64,000 nucleotides of DNA, from NCBI RefSeq assembly GCF_022394535.1, contig NZ_CP089414.1:1798001-1862000 (forward strand). The letters run 5' to 3'. Below are positions 55,925-64,000 of the stretch, one piece after another. Positions within the stretch are counted from its first letter, which is position 1. Every line of letters starts with the position of its first letter. The stretch comes from Dyella terrae (GTDB taxonomy: Bacteria > Pseudomonadota > Gammaproteobacteria > Xanthomonadales > Rhodanobacteraceae). The notes beneath the pieces were generated by a model. That model was given only the letters and a program-made list of their open reading frames with translations. It was not told the DNA's origin and made no database searches. The translations under genes and the position numbers were made by a program.

Positions 55925-56865
55925 ATGCATACCATAGACGTGATCGACTCACATACCGGCGGCGAACCGACCCGTGTCGTGATTGCCGGCTTTCCCGACC
56001 TGGGCAACGGCACGCTGATGGAGCAACGCGAGCGCTTCCGTCGCGACTTCGACAAGTGGCGCAGCGCCATTGCGTGCGAACCGCGCGGCTCCAGCACCGT
56101 TGTCGGCGCGTTGCTGTTGCCGCCGAAGACGGAAGGCGCATGCGCCAGCGTCATCTACTTCAACAACGTGTCGTATCTCGGCATGTGTGGCCACGGCACT
56201 ATCGGCCTGGTGCGCACGTTGCAGCACATGGGCCGTATCGGCCCGGGCAAGCACCGCATCGATACGCCGGTGGGCACGGTGGGCGCCGAACTGCATGAGG
56301 ACGGCCGCGTCACCATCGACAACGTGGAGAGCTATCGTCACGCCGCCGACGTCAGCGTCGACTTGCCGGGTTATGGCCGTGTCACTGGCGATATCGCCTG
56401 GGGCGGCAACTGGTTCTACATCACCCACGACACACCGCTGCCGGTGGAAATTCAGCACCAGCGCGCGCTCACCACCTACACCGAGGCCGTGCGCCACGCA
56501 CTGGAAGCCAACGGCATCACCGGCGCGGAAGGCGGCGAAATCGATCACATCGAGGTCAACACGAAGTCTCCGGTCGCCGGACTGGACGGCCGGAACTTCG
56601 TGTCGTGCCCCGGTCTGCCTACGACCGCTCGCCCTGTGGCACCGGCACCAGCGCCAAGCTGGCCTGCCTCGCCGCAGACCGCAAACTTGCGCCGGGCGAA
56701 CCCTGGATGCAGGAAAGCATCCTCGGCAGCGTCTTTGAAGGCCGCTACACGCACAGTGAGCGCGGCGTGCTTCCGCAGATCACCGGCACCGCCTTCGTAG
56801 TGGCGCAAAGCACCTTGTTGTTCGACGAGGCTGATGCCTTTACCTGGGGTAGCGGCGCGGAATGA
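55925..56865 (+). pseudogene. 4-hydroxyproline 2-epimerase gene with a frameshift
   Basis: Epimerises trans-4-hydroxy-L-proline to cis-4-hydroxy-D-proline, the first catabolic step. The first frame encodes about 225 family residues, including catalytic Cys88 in GMCGHGTIG, to [10 protein letters not shown]. The matching continuation [17 protein letters not shown], with the second catalytic Cys, lies in the next frame from about 56605 to the stop at 56865. Restoring one base near 56612 gives 313 aa, the normal length. The last codon overlaps the next start, as in an intact operon. A real mutation, a sequencing error or frameshifting could explain it; I favour a one-base deletion. Confidence 0.88.
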
Positions 56866-57974
56866 ATGGCACCGCCGCCACGTTCGACCTGATCGTCATC
56901 GGCGCAGGCATCGTCGGCGCTGCATGCGCTGACGCGGCGAGCGCGGAAGGTATGCGCGTGGCCATCATCGAGCCCGGCCCGATCGGCGGCGGCGCGACGG
57001 CGGCGGCGATGGGTCATCTGGTAGCCATGGATGACGACCCGGCCGAACTCGCCTTGGCGCGTTACTCCCTGCGTCTGTGGGAAGCATTCGCCGATCTGAA
57101 AGAGGCTGAATTCAGCCGCTGTGGCACGTTGTGGGTGGCGCGCAACGACAACGAACTGGCCGTCGCTAGCCAACGCATAGCGCGCCTGAGTGCCGCCGAC
57201 ATCGACGCGCGCCTGCTCGACGCCGCAACGCTCTATGAACTGGAACCCGCCCTGGTGCCGGGCCTTGCCGGTGGCATGTTGGTGCCTCGCGAAGCCGTGG
57301 TGTATCCGCCGCGCGTCGCCAGCCATCTGGTGCAACGCGCGCAATCGCGCGGTGCACGACTGTACGCAGGCCGCCGCGCGCAAACACTGCAGCGCGGTGG
57401 CGTACTGCTCGATGACGACACGCGTCTGTCCGGCCCTGTACTGGTCGCTACTGGCTGCGCGCTGCCCGCACTGCTGCCCATGCTTCCCATGCGGGCACGC
57501 AAAGGCCATCTCGTCATTACCGATCGTTATCCCGGCTTCATCCGTCATCAGTTGCTTGAACTGGGCTATGCCGACAGCGCCCATGGCGATGCCGATAGCA
57601 GCGTGGCATTCAACGTGCAGCCTCGTCCGACCGGTCAGATCCTGATCGGCTCGTCGCGCGAATTCCGCGCGAACGATGCCGCCGTATCGCCATCCATGGT
57701 GAAACGCATGCTGGAACGCAGCTTCGCCTTCGTGCCGGGTTTGCAAAACTTGCAGGCGCTGCGCATCTGGACCGGCTTTCGCCCCACCACGCCGGATGGA
57801 CGTCCGTATCTCGGCGCGGTACCTGATGCCGTCGACCAATGGGTGGCCGCGGGACATGAAGGCCTTGGTGTTACCACCGCGCTGGGTAGCGCGAAGTTGT
57901 TGATTGACCTGATTCACGGTCGGCAGCCTGCTATTGATCCCGCGCCGTATGCGCCCTCGAGGATGGTCGCATGA
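56862..57974 (+). CDS. D-hydroxyproline dehydrogenase, FAD (DAO-type) subunit
   Basis: 370 aa. FAD-binding DAO fold: VIGAGIVGAACADAASAEG at the N-terminus, GGATAAAMGHLV, and C-terminal RIWTGFRPTTPDGRPYLG and GHEGLGVTTALGSAKLL. In the hydroxyproline pathway it oxidises cis-4-hydroxy-D-proline to pyrroline-4-hydroxy-2-carboxylate together with the next two gene products. Starts in the epimerase stop (ATGA overlap). Assignment combines family and cluster. Confidence 0.9.
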   Translation: MNGTAATFDLIVIGAGIVGAACADAASAEGMRVAIIEPGPIGGGATAAAMGHLVAMDDDPAELALARYSLRLWEAFADLKEAEFSRCGTLWVARNDNELAVASQRIARLSAADIDARLLDAATLYELEPALVPGLAGGMLVPREAVVYPPRVASHLVQRAQSRGARLYAGRRAQTLQRGGVLLDDDTRLSGPVLVATGCALPALLPMLPMRARKGHLVITDRYPGFIRHQLLELGYADSAHGDADSSVAFNVQPRPTGQILIGSSREFRANDAAVSPSMVKRMLERSFAFVPGLQNLQALRIWTGFRPTTPDGRPYLGAVPDAVDQWVAAGHEGLGVTTALGSAKLLIDLIHGRQPAIDPAPYAPSRMVA

Positions 57975-58216
57975 CTGCTCGGGTGCGACTCACCGTGAAT
58001 GGTCATCCAGTGGATGTGCCGGTTGGCGCCAGCGTTGCCGCGGCCGTAGCTCACGTGACGATGCGTTTCCGCCGCTCGGTGAACGACGCGCCTCGTGCAC
58101 CGCTGTGCGGCATGGGCGTGTGCTTCGAATGCCGTGTGCAGGTGGATGGCATCGCGCATGTTCGCGCCTGCATGACGCCGGCCAGCGAAGGCATGCAGGT
58201 GGTCACCGATGCGTGA
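57971..58216 (+). CDS. D-hydroxyproline dehydrogenase, [2Fe-2S] ferredoxin-like subunit
   Basis: 81 aa, cytosolic. A 2Fe-2S fold with Cys46, Cys51, Cys54 (LCGMGVCFEC) and Cys67 (RACM), the plant-ferredoxin spacing. Homologues pair with the FAD subunits of hydroxyproline, opine and sarcosine dehydrogenases as an electron relay. Overlaps both neighbours (4 and 8 bases), so the three subunits are coupled. Confidence 0.92.
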   Translation: MTARVRLTVNGHPVDVPVGASVAAAVAHVTMRFRRSVNDAPRAPLCGMGVCFECRVQVDGIAHVRACMTPASEGMQVVTDA

Positions 58217-59495
58217 TCACTACGACGTCCTCGTGATCGGCGCCGGACCTGCGGGAATGTCCGCAGCGAAGACGGCTGCTGCGTATGGAGCACGGGTGGG
58301 TTTGCTCGACGCGCAGCCACGCCCCGGCGGGCAAGTGTGGCGACACGATGTGCAACATTCCTTGCCACGTGCTGCACGCCAGGTTGTCGACGGCTTGCAA
58401 GGTGTGGAATGGCTGGCGCAGCACAGCGTAGTCGCGACGGAGTCACCGGCACTGCGTGTGGAGACACCGCAAGGCACACGGCTTCTTTCCTACGGTTCGC
58501 TGGTGCTCGCCACCGGTGCGCGCGAACTGCTACTGCCCTTCCCTGGCTGGACGCTTCCCGGCGTCACCGGTGCCGGCGGCTTGCAGGCACTGGCCAAGCA
58601 AGGCTGGCCCGTAGCCGGCAAACGGGTGGTGATCGGTGGAAGCGGCCCCCTTTTGCTGGCCGCTGCGGATACGTTGCGCAAGCATGGCGCGCGAGTGATC
58701 AGTATCTACGAACAGGCCTCCGCCGCCGCCGTTCGATCCTTCGCCACTCAACTTCGGCACTGGCCCGCACGTGCGTGGCAAGCGGCCGGACTTCGGCTGC
58801 GTCTCGCGGGCATCCCCTATCGTTTCGGCTCGTTCGTGCGCAAAGCCCACGGCGATGGCGGCGTGCAGCGTGTGGACATCGACACCCCGCATGGCGTGCG
58901 AACCGTGGAGTGCGATCTGCTCGCCGTGGGTTATGGGCTCGTACCCAATACCGAGCTCGCCTCCCTGCTCGGCTGCGTGCTGGACCACTCGGATATCCAT
59001 CCGCGTGTACGGGTCGACACACTGTTTCGCACCAGCGTGGCGAACGTGTATGCCGCAGGCGAGTCCTGCGGTATCGGCGGCCTGTCCGTGGCACGCGTCG
59101 AAGGGGCCATTGCGGGCCACATGGCCATCAACCATACCGATGCCGCAGGCGCGCTACTGATGCAACGCGACAGCGAACGGTGCTTCGGCGCGCTGCTCGC
59201 CAAGCATTTCGCACTCGATCCGCGCCTGCACAAGCTCGCCGACGACCTCACCCTGGTCTGTCGCTGCGAGGACGTACGCATGGGTGAGCTCGCCGGTTTC
59301 ACCGATGCACGGGCCGCAAAACTCATTACACGCTGCGGCATGGGTGCCTGCCAAGGGCGCATCTGCGGCACAGCGCTGGCTGAGTTGGGCCGCTTTCCCC
59401 GCAGCGGCGCACGGCCGCCTATTTTCCCCGCCCGACTGGCCACGCTGGCCGGGCTTGCCAACCTTCCTTCTGACGACGCACAACGAGGTAGCTGA
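58209..59495 (+). CDS. D-hydroxyproline dehydrogenase, NAD(P)/FAD subunit with BFD-like [2Fe-2S] domain
   Basis: 428 aa. Two Rossmann motifs (VIGAGPAGMSAAKTAAAYG and VVIGGSGPLLLAAADTL), then a C-terminal BFD-like cluster site with CRCEDV and CGMGACQGRICG. This is the layout of the large subunit of opine/hydroxyproline dehydrogenases, which passes electrons from the D-amino acid to an acceptor. Completes the three-part enzyme with the two upstream genes. Confidence 0.9.
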   Translation: MRDHYDVLVIGAGPAGMSAAKTAAAYGARVGLLDAQPRPGGQVWRHDVQHSLPRAARQVVDGLQGVEWLAQHSVVATESPALRVETPQGTRLLSYGSLVLATGARELLLPFPGWTLPGVTGAGGLQALAKQGWPVAGKRVVIGGSGPLLLAAADTLRKHGARVISIYEQASAAAVRSFATQLRHWPARAWQAAGLRLRLAGIPYRFGSFVRKAHGDGGVQRVDIDTPHGVRTVECDLLAVGYGLVPNTELASLLGCVLDHSDIHPRVRVDTLFRTSVANVYAAGESCGIGGLSVARVEGAIAGHMAINHTDAAGALLMQRDSERCFGALLAKHFALDPRLHKLADDLTLVCRCEDVRMGELAGFTDARAAKLITRCGMGACQGRICGTALAELGRFPRSGARPPIFPARLATLAGLANLPSDDAQRGS

Positions 59496-59497
59496 TC

Positions 59498-60403
59498 ATG
59501 AGCAACGCATCCATCTGGCACGGCGTGATTCCCGCCATCACCACGCCGTTCACCGCCGACGGCCAGGTCGATCACGACTTCCTCGCCAAGCACGCACGCA
59601 CGCTGATCGACAGTGGCTGCAAGGGCATCGTCCCGCTCGGCTCGCTAGGCGAAGCAGCCACGCTTTCCTTCGACGAAAAGCTGGACATCATCCGCACGCT
59701 GGTGAAGGCGCTCGACGGTCGCGCGCCGGTTATCCCGGGCATCGCCGCACTGTCCACCGATGAAGCCGTGCGCCTCGCGCGCCAAGCCAAGGCACTGGGC
59801 GCTTCCGGCCTGATGGTGCTGCCGCCGTATGTCTACTCCACCGATTGGCGCGAGATGGGCGCACACCTGCGTGCCGTGATCGCCGCGACCGACCTGCCCT
59901 GCATGCTCTACAACAACCCCATTGCCTACAAGACGGATTTCTCGCCGGAACAGATCGCTGAACTCGCGCATGAATTCCCGAATGTGCAGGCGGTGAAGGA
60001 GTCCTCTGGCGATGTGCGCCGCTTCGCCGCGCTGCGCTCGCTGCTGGGCAACCGTCTGGAGCTGCTCGTGGGCATGGACGACGCCATCGTGGAAGGCGTG
60101 GCGATGGGCGCGCGCGGCTGGATCGCGGGCTTGGTCAATGCGTACCCGAAGGAGTCCGTGAAGCTGTTCGAACTGGCGCGTGACGGTGGCGCCGATGCGG
60201 CGGCCGAATTGTATGCCTGGTTCCTGCCGCTGCTGCGCCTGGATACGGTGCCCAAGTTCGTGCAGCTGATCAAACTGGTGCAGGAAAAGGTCGACATGGG
60301 CAGCGAACGCGTGCGCGCGCCGCGTCTCGCCATGCACGGTGCCGAACGCGACGCTGCGATGCGCGTGATTGATCACGCCATCGCCCACACACCGGTGCTC
60401 TGA
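59498..60403 (+). CDS. Pyrroline-4-hydroxy-2-carboxylate deaminase (DapA family)
   Basis: 301 aa, cytosolic TIM barrel. Schiff-base Lys167 in VQAVKESSGD, Tyr138 in LYNNP and the GSLGEAATL motif mark the DHDPS/NAL superfamily. In hydroxyproline catabolism this member deaminates pyrroline-4-hydroxy-2-carboxylate to 2,5-dioxopentanoate (alpha-ketoglutarate semialdehyde). It follows the dehydrogenase stop by 2 bases. The specific substrate is inferred from the cluster. Confidence 0.9.
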   Translation: MSNASIWHGVIPAITTPFTADGQVDHDFLAKHARTLIDSGCKGIVPLGSLGEAATLSFDEKLDIIRTLVKALDGRAPVIPGIAALSTDEAVRLARQAKALGASGLMVLPPYVYSTDWREMGAHLRAVIAATDLPCMLYNNPIAYKTDFSPEQIAELAHEFPNVQAVKESSGDVRRFAALRSLLGNRLELLVGMDDAIVEGVAMGARGWIAGLVNAYPKESVKLFELARDGGADAAAELYAWFLPLLRLDTVPKFVQLIKLVQEKVDMGSERVRAPRLAMHGAERDAAMRVIDHAIAHTPVL

Positions 60404-60404
60404 C

Positions 60405-61997
60405 ATGAATGCACAGCCTCTGCTGATCGGCGGCGAATGGCGCCAGGCGCGCGAGCTGCTCGGTGCCTTCCGAGCGGAAGACCCGACCACGGGCGACCCG
60501 ATCGGGCCCGCGTTCCCCCTTTGTGGTGCGGCAGATCTGGAGGCGGCGATCAGCGCCGCCTCCACCGTGGCCAACGAACTCGCTGCTGCGCCGCCCGAGC
60601 GCATCGCGGCGTTTCTTGAAGCCTACGCGACAGGCATCGAGGCGAACGCCGAGGCGCTGGTCGATCTCGCCCACGCGGAAACGGCACTGCCCAAGCAACC
60701 GCGACTCGCCACCGTGGAGTTGCCGCGCACCACCAACCAGTTGCGCCTTGCCGCGAAGGCCGTGCGCAGCTACGCATGGACCCAGCCGGTGATCGACACC
60801 GCCACCGGCCTGCGTGCACATCGTGCACCGCTATCCAAGCCGGTGCTGGTGTTCGGCCCCAACAACTTCCCGTTCGCGTTCAACGCCGTGGCGGGCAGCG
60901 ACTTCGCTTCGGCCATCGCCGCTCGCAATCCCGTGATCGCCAAGGCGCACCCCTCGCACCCGGCGACCAGCGAACGCCTCGCGCGCATCGCCTTGGTCGC
61001 GCTTCAACAGGCCGGCCTGCCATCGGCTTCCGTGCAACTGCTCTATCACTTCGACTACGCCGCAGGCTCCCGCCTTGCCGGTGATGCGCGCCTGGGAGCG
61101 GTGGGTTTCACCGGTAGTCGCGCGGGCGGACTGGCGCTGAAAGCTGCGGCCGACAAGGCAGGCATTCCCGCCTATGTCGAACTATCCAGTGTGAATCCCG
61201 TGTTCCTGCTGCCGGGTGCATTGGCCGAACGCGGCACGGCGCTTGCGCAGGAGTTCTTCGCGTCTTGCACGATGGGTAGCGGCCAGTTCTGCACTAATCC
61301 CGGCGTGGTAATCGTGCCGCAAGGCACGGACGGCGATGCCTTTGTTGCCACCGCAACGTCGCACTTCGCGGCGGCCGCACCCAGCGTGCTGTTCTCTCGT
61401 GGCGTGCTGGATCACCTGCAACACGGTGTGGCGACTTTGTGCGAGGCCGGTGCTGAGGTGCTTGCCGGCGGCACGGTGGGCGAGCCCGGCTTCCGCTATG
61501 CGCCCACGCTGCTGAGCGTGGATGCCGATACCTTCCTGCGCGCACCCAAGGCCTTGCAGACCGAGGCCTTCGGCCCCGTCAGCCTGCTGGTCCGCGTGCG
61601 CGATGTCGCGCAGATGGCGCAGGTGGCGCAAGCGTTCGAAGGCAATCTCACCGGTACGATCTACAGTGCCATCGATGGCGGCGACGATACGGCATGGCCG
61701 ACCGTTGCCCATGCGCTGCGCCCGCGCGTGGGACGCCTGATCGGCAACCGCATGCCCACCGGCGTCGCGGTGAGCCCAGCCATGAACCACGGCGGCCCCT
61801 ACCCCAGCACCGGACACCCGGGTTTCACAGCAGTAGGTATGCCAGCGGCCATTACGCGCTTCACCGCGCTGCATAGCTACGACAACGTGCCCGAGACGCA
61901 GTTGCCGCACGAGTTGCGTGACGGCAACCCCGACGGTATCGCACGTCTGGTGGATGGCGTGTGGCGCACGAACGATCTCGCTCACGGAGCATCGTGA
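60405..61997 (+). CDS. Alpha-ketoglutarate semialdehyde dehydrogenase
   Basis: 530 aa, cytosolic aldehyde dehydrogenase. Catalytic Cys296 in GQFCTNPGVV and Glu in YVELSSVNP; cofactor region FGPNNFPFAF and FTGSRAGG. Oxidises 2,5-dioxopentanoate to 2-oxoglutarate, linking hydroxyproline to the TCA cycle. Length and the GQFC motif fit the KGSA-dehydrogenase subgroup that prefers NADP. It follows the deaminase stop by 1 base. Confidence 0.92.
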   Translation: MNAQPLLIGGEWRQARELLGAFRAEDPTTGDPIGPAFPLCGAADLEAAISAASTVANELAAAPPERIAAFLEAYATGIEANAEALVDLAHAETALPKQPRLATVELPRTTNQLRLAAKAVRSYAWTQPVIDTATGLRAHRAPLSKPVLVFGPNNFPFAFNAVAGSDFASAIAARNPVIAKAHPSHPATSERLARIALVALQQAGLPSASVQLLYHFDYAAGSRLAGDARLGAVGFTGSRAGGLALKAAADKAGIPAYVELSSVNPVFLLPGALAERGTALAQEFFASCTMGSGQFCTNPGVVIVPQGTDGDAFVATATSHFAAAAPSVLFSRGVLDHLQHGVATLCEAGAEVLAGGTVGEPGFRYAPTLLSVDADTFLRAPKALQTEAFGPVSLLVRVRDVAQMAQVAQAFEGNLTGTIYSAIDGGDDTAWPTVAHALRPRVGRLIGNRMPTGVAVSPAMNHGGPYPSTGHPGFTAVGMPAAITRFTALHSYDNVPETQLPHELRDGNPDGIARLVDGVWRTNDLAHGAS

Positions 61998-63205
61998 TGG
62001 GTACGCACGCACAGATCGGTGGACTCGACCCTGCACAAGCACGCGCCTCGCTCGCGCACTGGCAGGACACCGCGCCACCGATCGACGCCAACGAGTACCA
62101 ACAACGCATCGAGCGCGCCCGCGCCCTGCTGCGCGAGCAAGGCGTCGATGCCCTGCTGATCACCGCAGGCACCTCGCTACGCTATTTCACCGGCGTACCG
62201 TGGGGCGCCAGCGAACGCCTCGTGGGCATGTTGCTCACCGCGCGTGGTGAGCCCATCGTCATCTGCCCCGGTTTCGAAGCCGGCTCGCTGAAACCCGTGC
62301 TGCGCATTCCGGCCGACATTCGCCTATGGGAAGAGCACGAGGATCCCCAGCAGCTCGTCGCCGCTGCGCTGCGCGAGCGGGGGGCCGGCAGCCTGGCGCT
62401 TGATCCCGCTGCGCCTTACGTCGTCGCCTCGCGTCTGCGCGCCGTGCTCGGTGGCAAGCCGCTGAGCGACGCCAGTGTCATCGTCGATAGCTGCCGCATG
62501 TGTAAATCATCGGCGGAACTGGCCCTGATGAAACAGGCCACGGCGATGACGTTACACGTGCATCGTCTCGCTGCAGGGCTGATCCGTGAAGGCATCAGTC
62601 GCACCGAACTCGTACGCTTCATCGACGACGCGCATCGCGCATTGGGTGCGGATAACGGCTCCACCTTTTGCATCGTGCAGTTCGGTCAGGCTACCGCCTA
62701 CCCGCACGGCGTTCCCGGCGAGCAGTACCTGCAACCGAGCGAACTGGTGTTGATCGACACCGGCTGCACCGTGCAGGGCTACCACTCGGACATCACTCGC
62801 ACTTATATCTTCGGACAGCCAAGTACGGAGCAGGCGCGCATCTGGGAACTGGAGCAGGCGGCTCAGCGCGCTGCGTTCGAGGCCATACGGCCCGGGGTTG
62901 CCTGCGAAGCCGTGGATGCCGCAGCACGCCGCGTAGTCGAAAAGGCTGGCTTGGGGCCGGACTACCGCTTGCCAGGCATTCCGCATCGCACCGGCCACGG
63001 CTGCGGCCTGAGCATTCACGAAACTCCGTACCTGGTGCGTGGCGATCACACGCTGTTGCAACCGGGCATGTGCGCCAGCAACGAACCGATGATCGTGGTG
63101 CCCGACCGTTTCGGTGTGCGCCTGGAAGATCATTTCTACGTCACCGAGGATGGCGCTGCCTGGTTTACGCCGCCCTCGCCCGCCATCGATCAGCCCTTCG
63201 CATGA
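61997..63205 (+). CDS. M24 family Xaa-Pro peptidase
   Basis: 402 aa. N-terminal creatinase-like domain (ALLITAGTSLRYFTGVPWG) and C-terminal pita-bread domain with metal ligands: Asp pair in DTGCTVQGYHSDITRTY, His in GHGCGLSIHETP, Glu in SNEPMIVV and Glu in RLEDHFYV. Likely a prolidase or aminopeptidase P releasing hydroxyproline from collagen-type peptides for the pathway beside it. TGATG overlap with the ALDH gene. Confidence 0.92.
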   Translation: MGTHAQIGGLDPAQARASLAHWQDTAPPIDANEYQQRIERARALLREQGVDALLITAGTSLRYFTGVPWGASERLVGMLLTARGEPIVICPGFEAGSLKPVLRIPADIRLWEEHEDPQQLVAAALRERGAGSLALDPAAPYVVASRLRAVLGGKPLSDASVIVDSCRMCKSSAELALMKQATAMTLHVHRLAAGLIREGISRTELVRFIDDAHRALGADNGSTFCIVQFGQATAYPHGVPGEQYLQPSELVLIDTGCTVQGYHSDITRTYIFGQPSTEQARIWELEQAAQRAAFEAIRPGVACEAVDAAARRVVEKAGLGPDYRLPGIPHRTGHGCGLSIHETPYLVRGDHTLLQPGMCASNEPMIVVPDRFGVRLEDHFYVTEDGAAWFTPPSPAIDQPFA

Positions 63206-63221
63206 TCTCGACACCACCATG

Positions 63222-63283
63222 TAGGAGCGCACCTTGTGCACGACCGTCGCCCGGCGACGGCTCACGCACAAGGTGCGCTCCTG
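63222..63283. repeat. REP-like long hairpin (GGAGCGCACC family)
   Basis: 17-bp perfect stem AGGAGCGCACCTTGTGC / GCACAAGGTGCGCTCCT with an inner hairpin CCGTCGC / GCGACGG. It lies between the M24 gene and the DUF885 gene and shares words with the elements at 33.1 and 46.4 kb. It could terminate the hydroxyproline operon. Confidence 0.8.
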
Positions 63284-63309
63284 CAGGTGCATACACCTAG
63301 GACAGCGAC

Positions 63310-64000
63310 ATGAAGCCCCTCATCCTTGCCCTTGCCTGCACACTCTGCTTCGCCGCCATGCTGCCGGCACACGCAGACGACGACACCACCACCCGCTTCC
63401 ATACGATCTACACCCGGGAGTGGGCCTGGCGACAAGCGCAGTTCAAGGGGGAGGATGACGAAGACAGCCACGACAGCGCGCTGGCCGATCACCTGCCCAA
63501 GGTCGACGCCGCCACGCAGGCCGAGCGCGAACGCTACTGGGCCGACGTGCTGAAACAGCTCGACGCGATGTCGCCCACCCAATTGCATGGCGATGATCCG
63601 GTCAACTACGCCGTCTACCGCAACCAGATCCAGACCTTGCTGGCCGACCAGCAATTCCACACCTGGGAAATGCCGTTCAATAGCGACTCGGCGTTCTGGA
63701 CCAACCTGGGCTTCACCGCGCGCCGCACGCTGCGCACAGCGGACGATTACCGCCACTACATCGACCAACTGAGGGACATCCCGCGCTATTTCGATGAGCA
63801 GACCGCCAACATGCGCGCGGGCCTTGCCCGTGGCTTCAGCGTGCCCCGCGTGACGCTGACTGGGCGCGATCAGTCCATCGCCGACGTGGCTAACGCCAAG
63901 GGCGACGACAACCTGTTCTACACGCCGTTCCGCAAGATGCCATCCATTATCCCGGCAAGCGAACAAGCGCAGTTGCGCGCGCAGGGCCGTGAAGCCATCC
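63310..64000 (+). CDS. DUF885 family protein, 3' end outside window
   Basis: 230 codons visible, no stop. Signal peptide about 1-20 (LILALACTLCFAAMLPAHA), then FHTIYTREWAWRQAQF, YAVYRNQIQTLLADQQF and DDYRHYIDQLRDIPRYFDEQ, typical of secreted DUF885 proteins (M3-like fold, some members hydrolyse peptides or catechins). AGGA is about 8 bases before the ATG. Full members are about 590 aa. Not coupled to the hydroxyproline genes because a hairpin separates them. Confidence 0.88.
   Translation, partial: MKPLILALACTLCFAAMLPAHADDDTTTRFHTIYTREWAWRQAQFKGEDDEDSHDSALADHLPKVDAATQAERERYWADVLKQLDAMSPTQLHGDDPVNYAVYRNQIQTLLADQQFHTWEMPFNSDSAFWTNLGFTARRTLRTADDYRHYIDQLRDIPRYFDEQTANMRAGLARGFSVPRVTLTGRDQSIADVANAKGDDNLFYTPFRKMPSIIPASEQAQLRAQGREAI

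Overview
The window reads as an ordinary chromosomal segment of a high-GC gammaproteobacterium. Gene content (a MotA/OmpA-type operon with DUF802, DUF3348 and DUF2894 proteins, a fused isobutyryl-CoA mutase, an oleate hydratase, a trans-4-hydroxyproline cluster, YXWGXW-repeat proteins, many secreted peptidases) and the intergenic repeats fit a member of the Xanthomonadales, most likely Rhodanobacteraceae (Dyella, Luteibacter or Rhodanobacter type). This is inference from families; no rRNA or other marker is present. I found no tRNA, rRNA, CRISPR array, integrase or complete insertion sequence.

Layout. 1-11 kb: 3' part of an oleate hydratase, an S9 peptidase, a DUF2442 protein, a periplasmic-sensor EAL protein with a ruined GGDEF motif, and katG with a strong terminator. 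11-15 kb: an inverted repeat pair, then a CrtI-like oxidoreductase and a divergent TetR regulator with a double palindrome between them. 13.6-19.4 kb: a membrane protein and a tightly coupled four-gene operon encoding a MotA/ZorA-like channel protein with a 600-residue coiled-coil tail, its MotB/OmpA partner, and two proteins of unknown function; this is the most interesting system here. 19.4-27 kb: regulators, small secreted proteins, a FAS1 protein, and a gene-poor stretch with small orphan ORFs and decayed remnants. 27-47 kb: housekeeping and stress genes (VOC protein, M61 peptidase, GAF protein, SDR, MsrA, JmjC-like protein, hydrolases, a diguanylate cyclase, a YegD-type Hsp70, an ArsR / AHSA1-GST fusion operon, a glycosyltransferase/deacetylase pair, a GST).

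47.2-48.5 kb is a 1.3 kb non-coding island: two mosaic repeat modules in inverted orientation around a core that carries three 38-bp-period direct repeats. It is followed by icmF (1155 aa), a second inverted repeat pair resembling the one at 11.2 kb, a hydrolase/TetR operon and two YXWGXW genes.

55-63.2 kb holds an AraC-type regulator and, divergently, a coupled operon for trans-4-hydroxyproline use: 2-epimerase, three-part FAD/[2Fe-2S] D-hydroxyproline dehydrogenase, pyrroline-4-hydroxy-2-carboxylate deaminase, alpha-ketoglutarate semialdehyde dehydrogenase and an M24 peptidase that could release hydroxyproline from peptides. The epimerase reading frame is broken by an apparent one-base deletion between its two catalytic cysteines, so as written the pathway lacks its first enzyme. 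The window ends inside a DUF885 gene.
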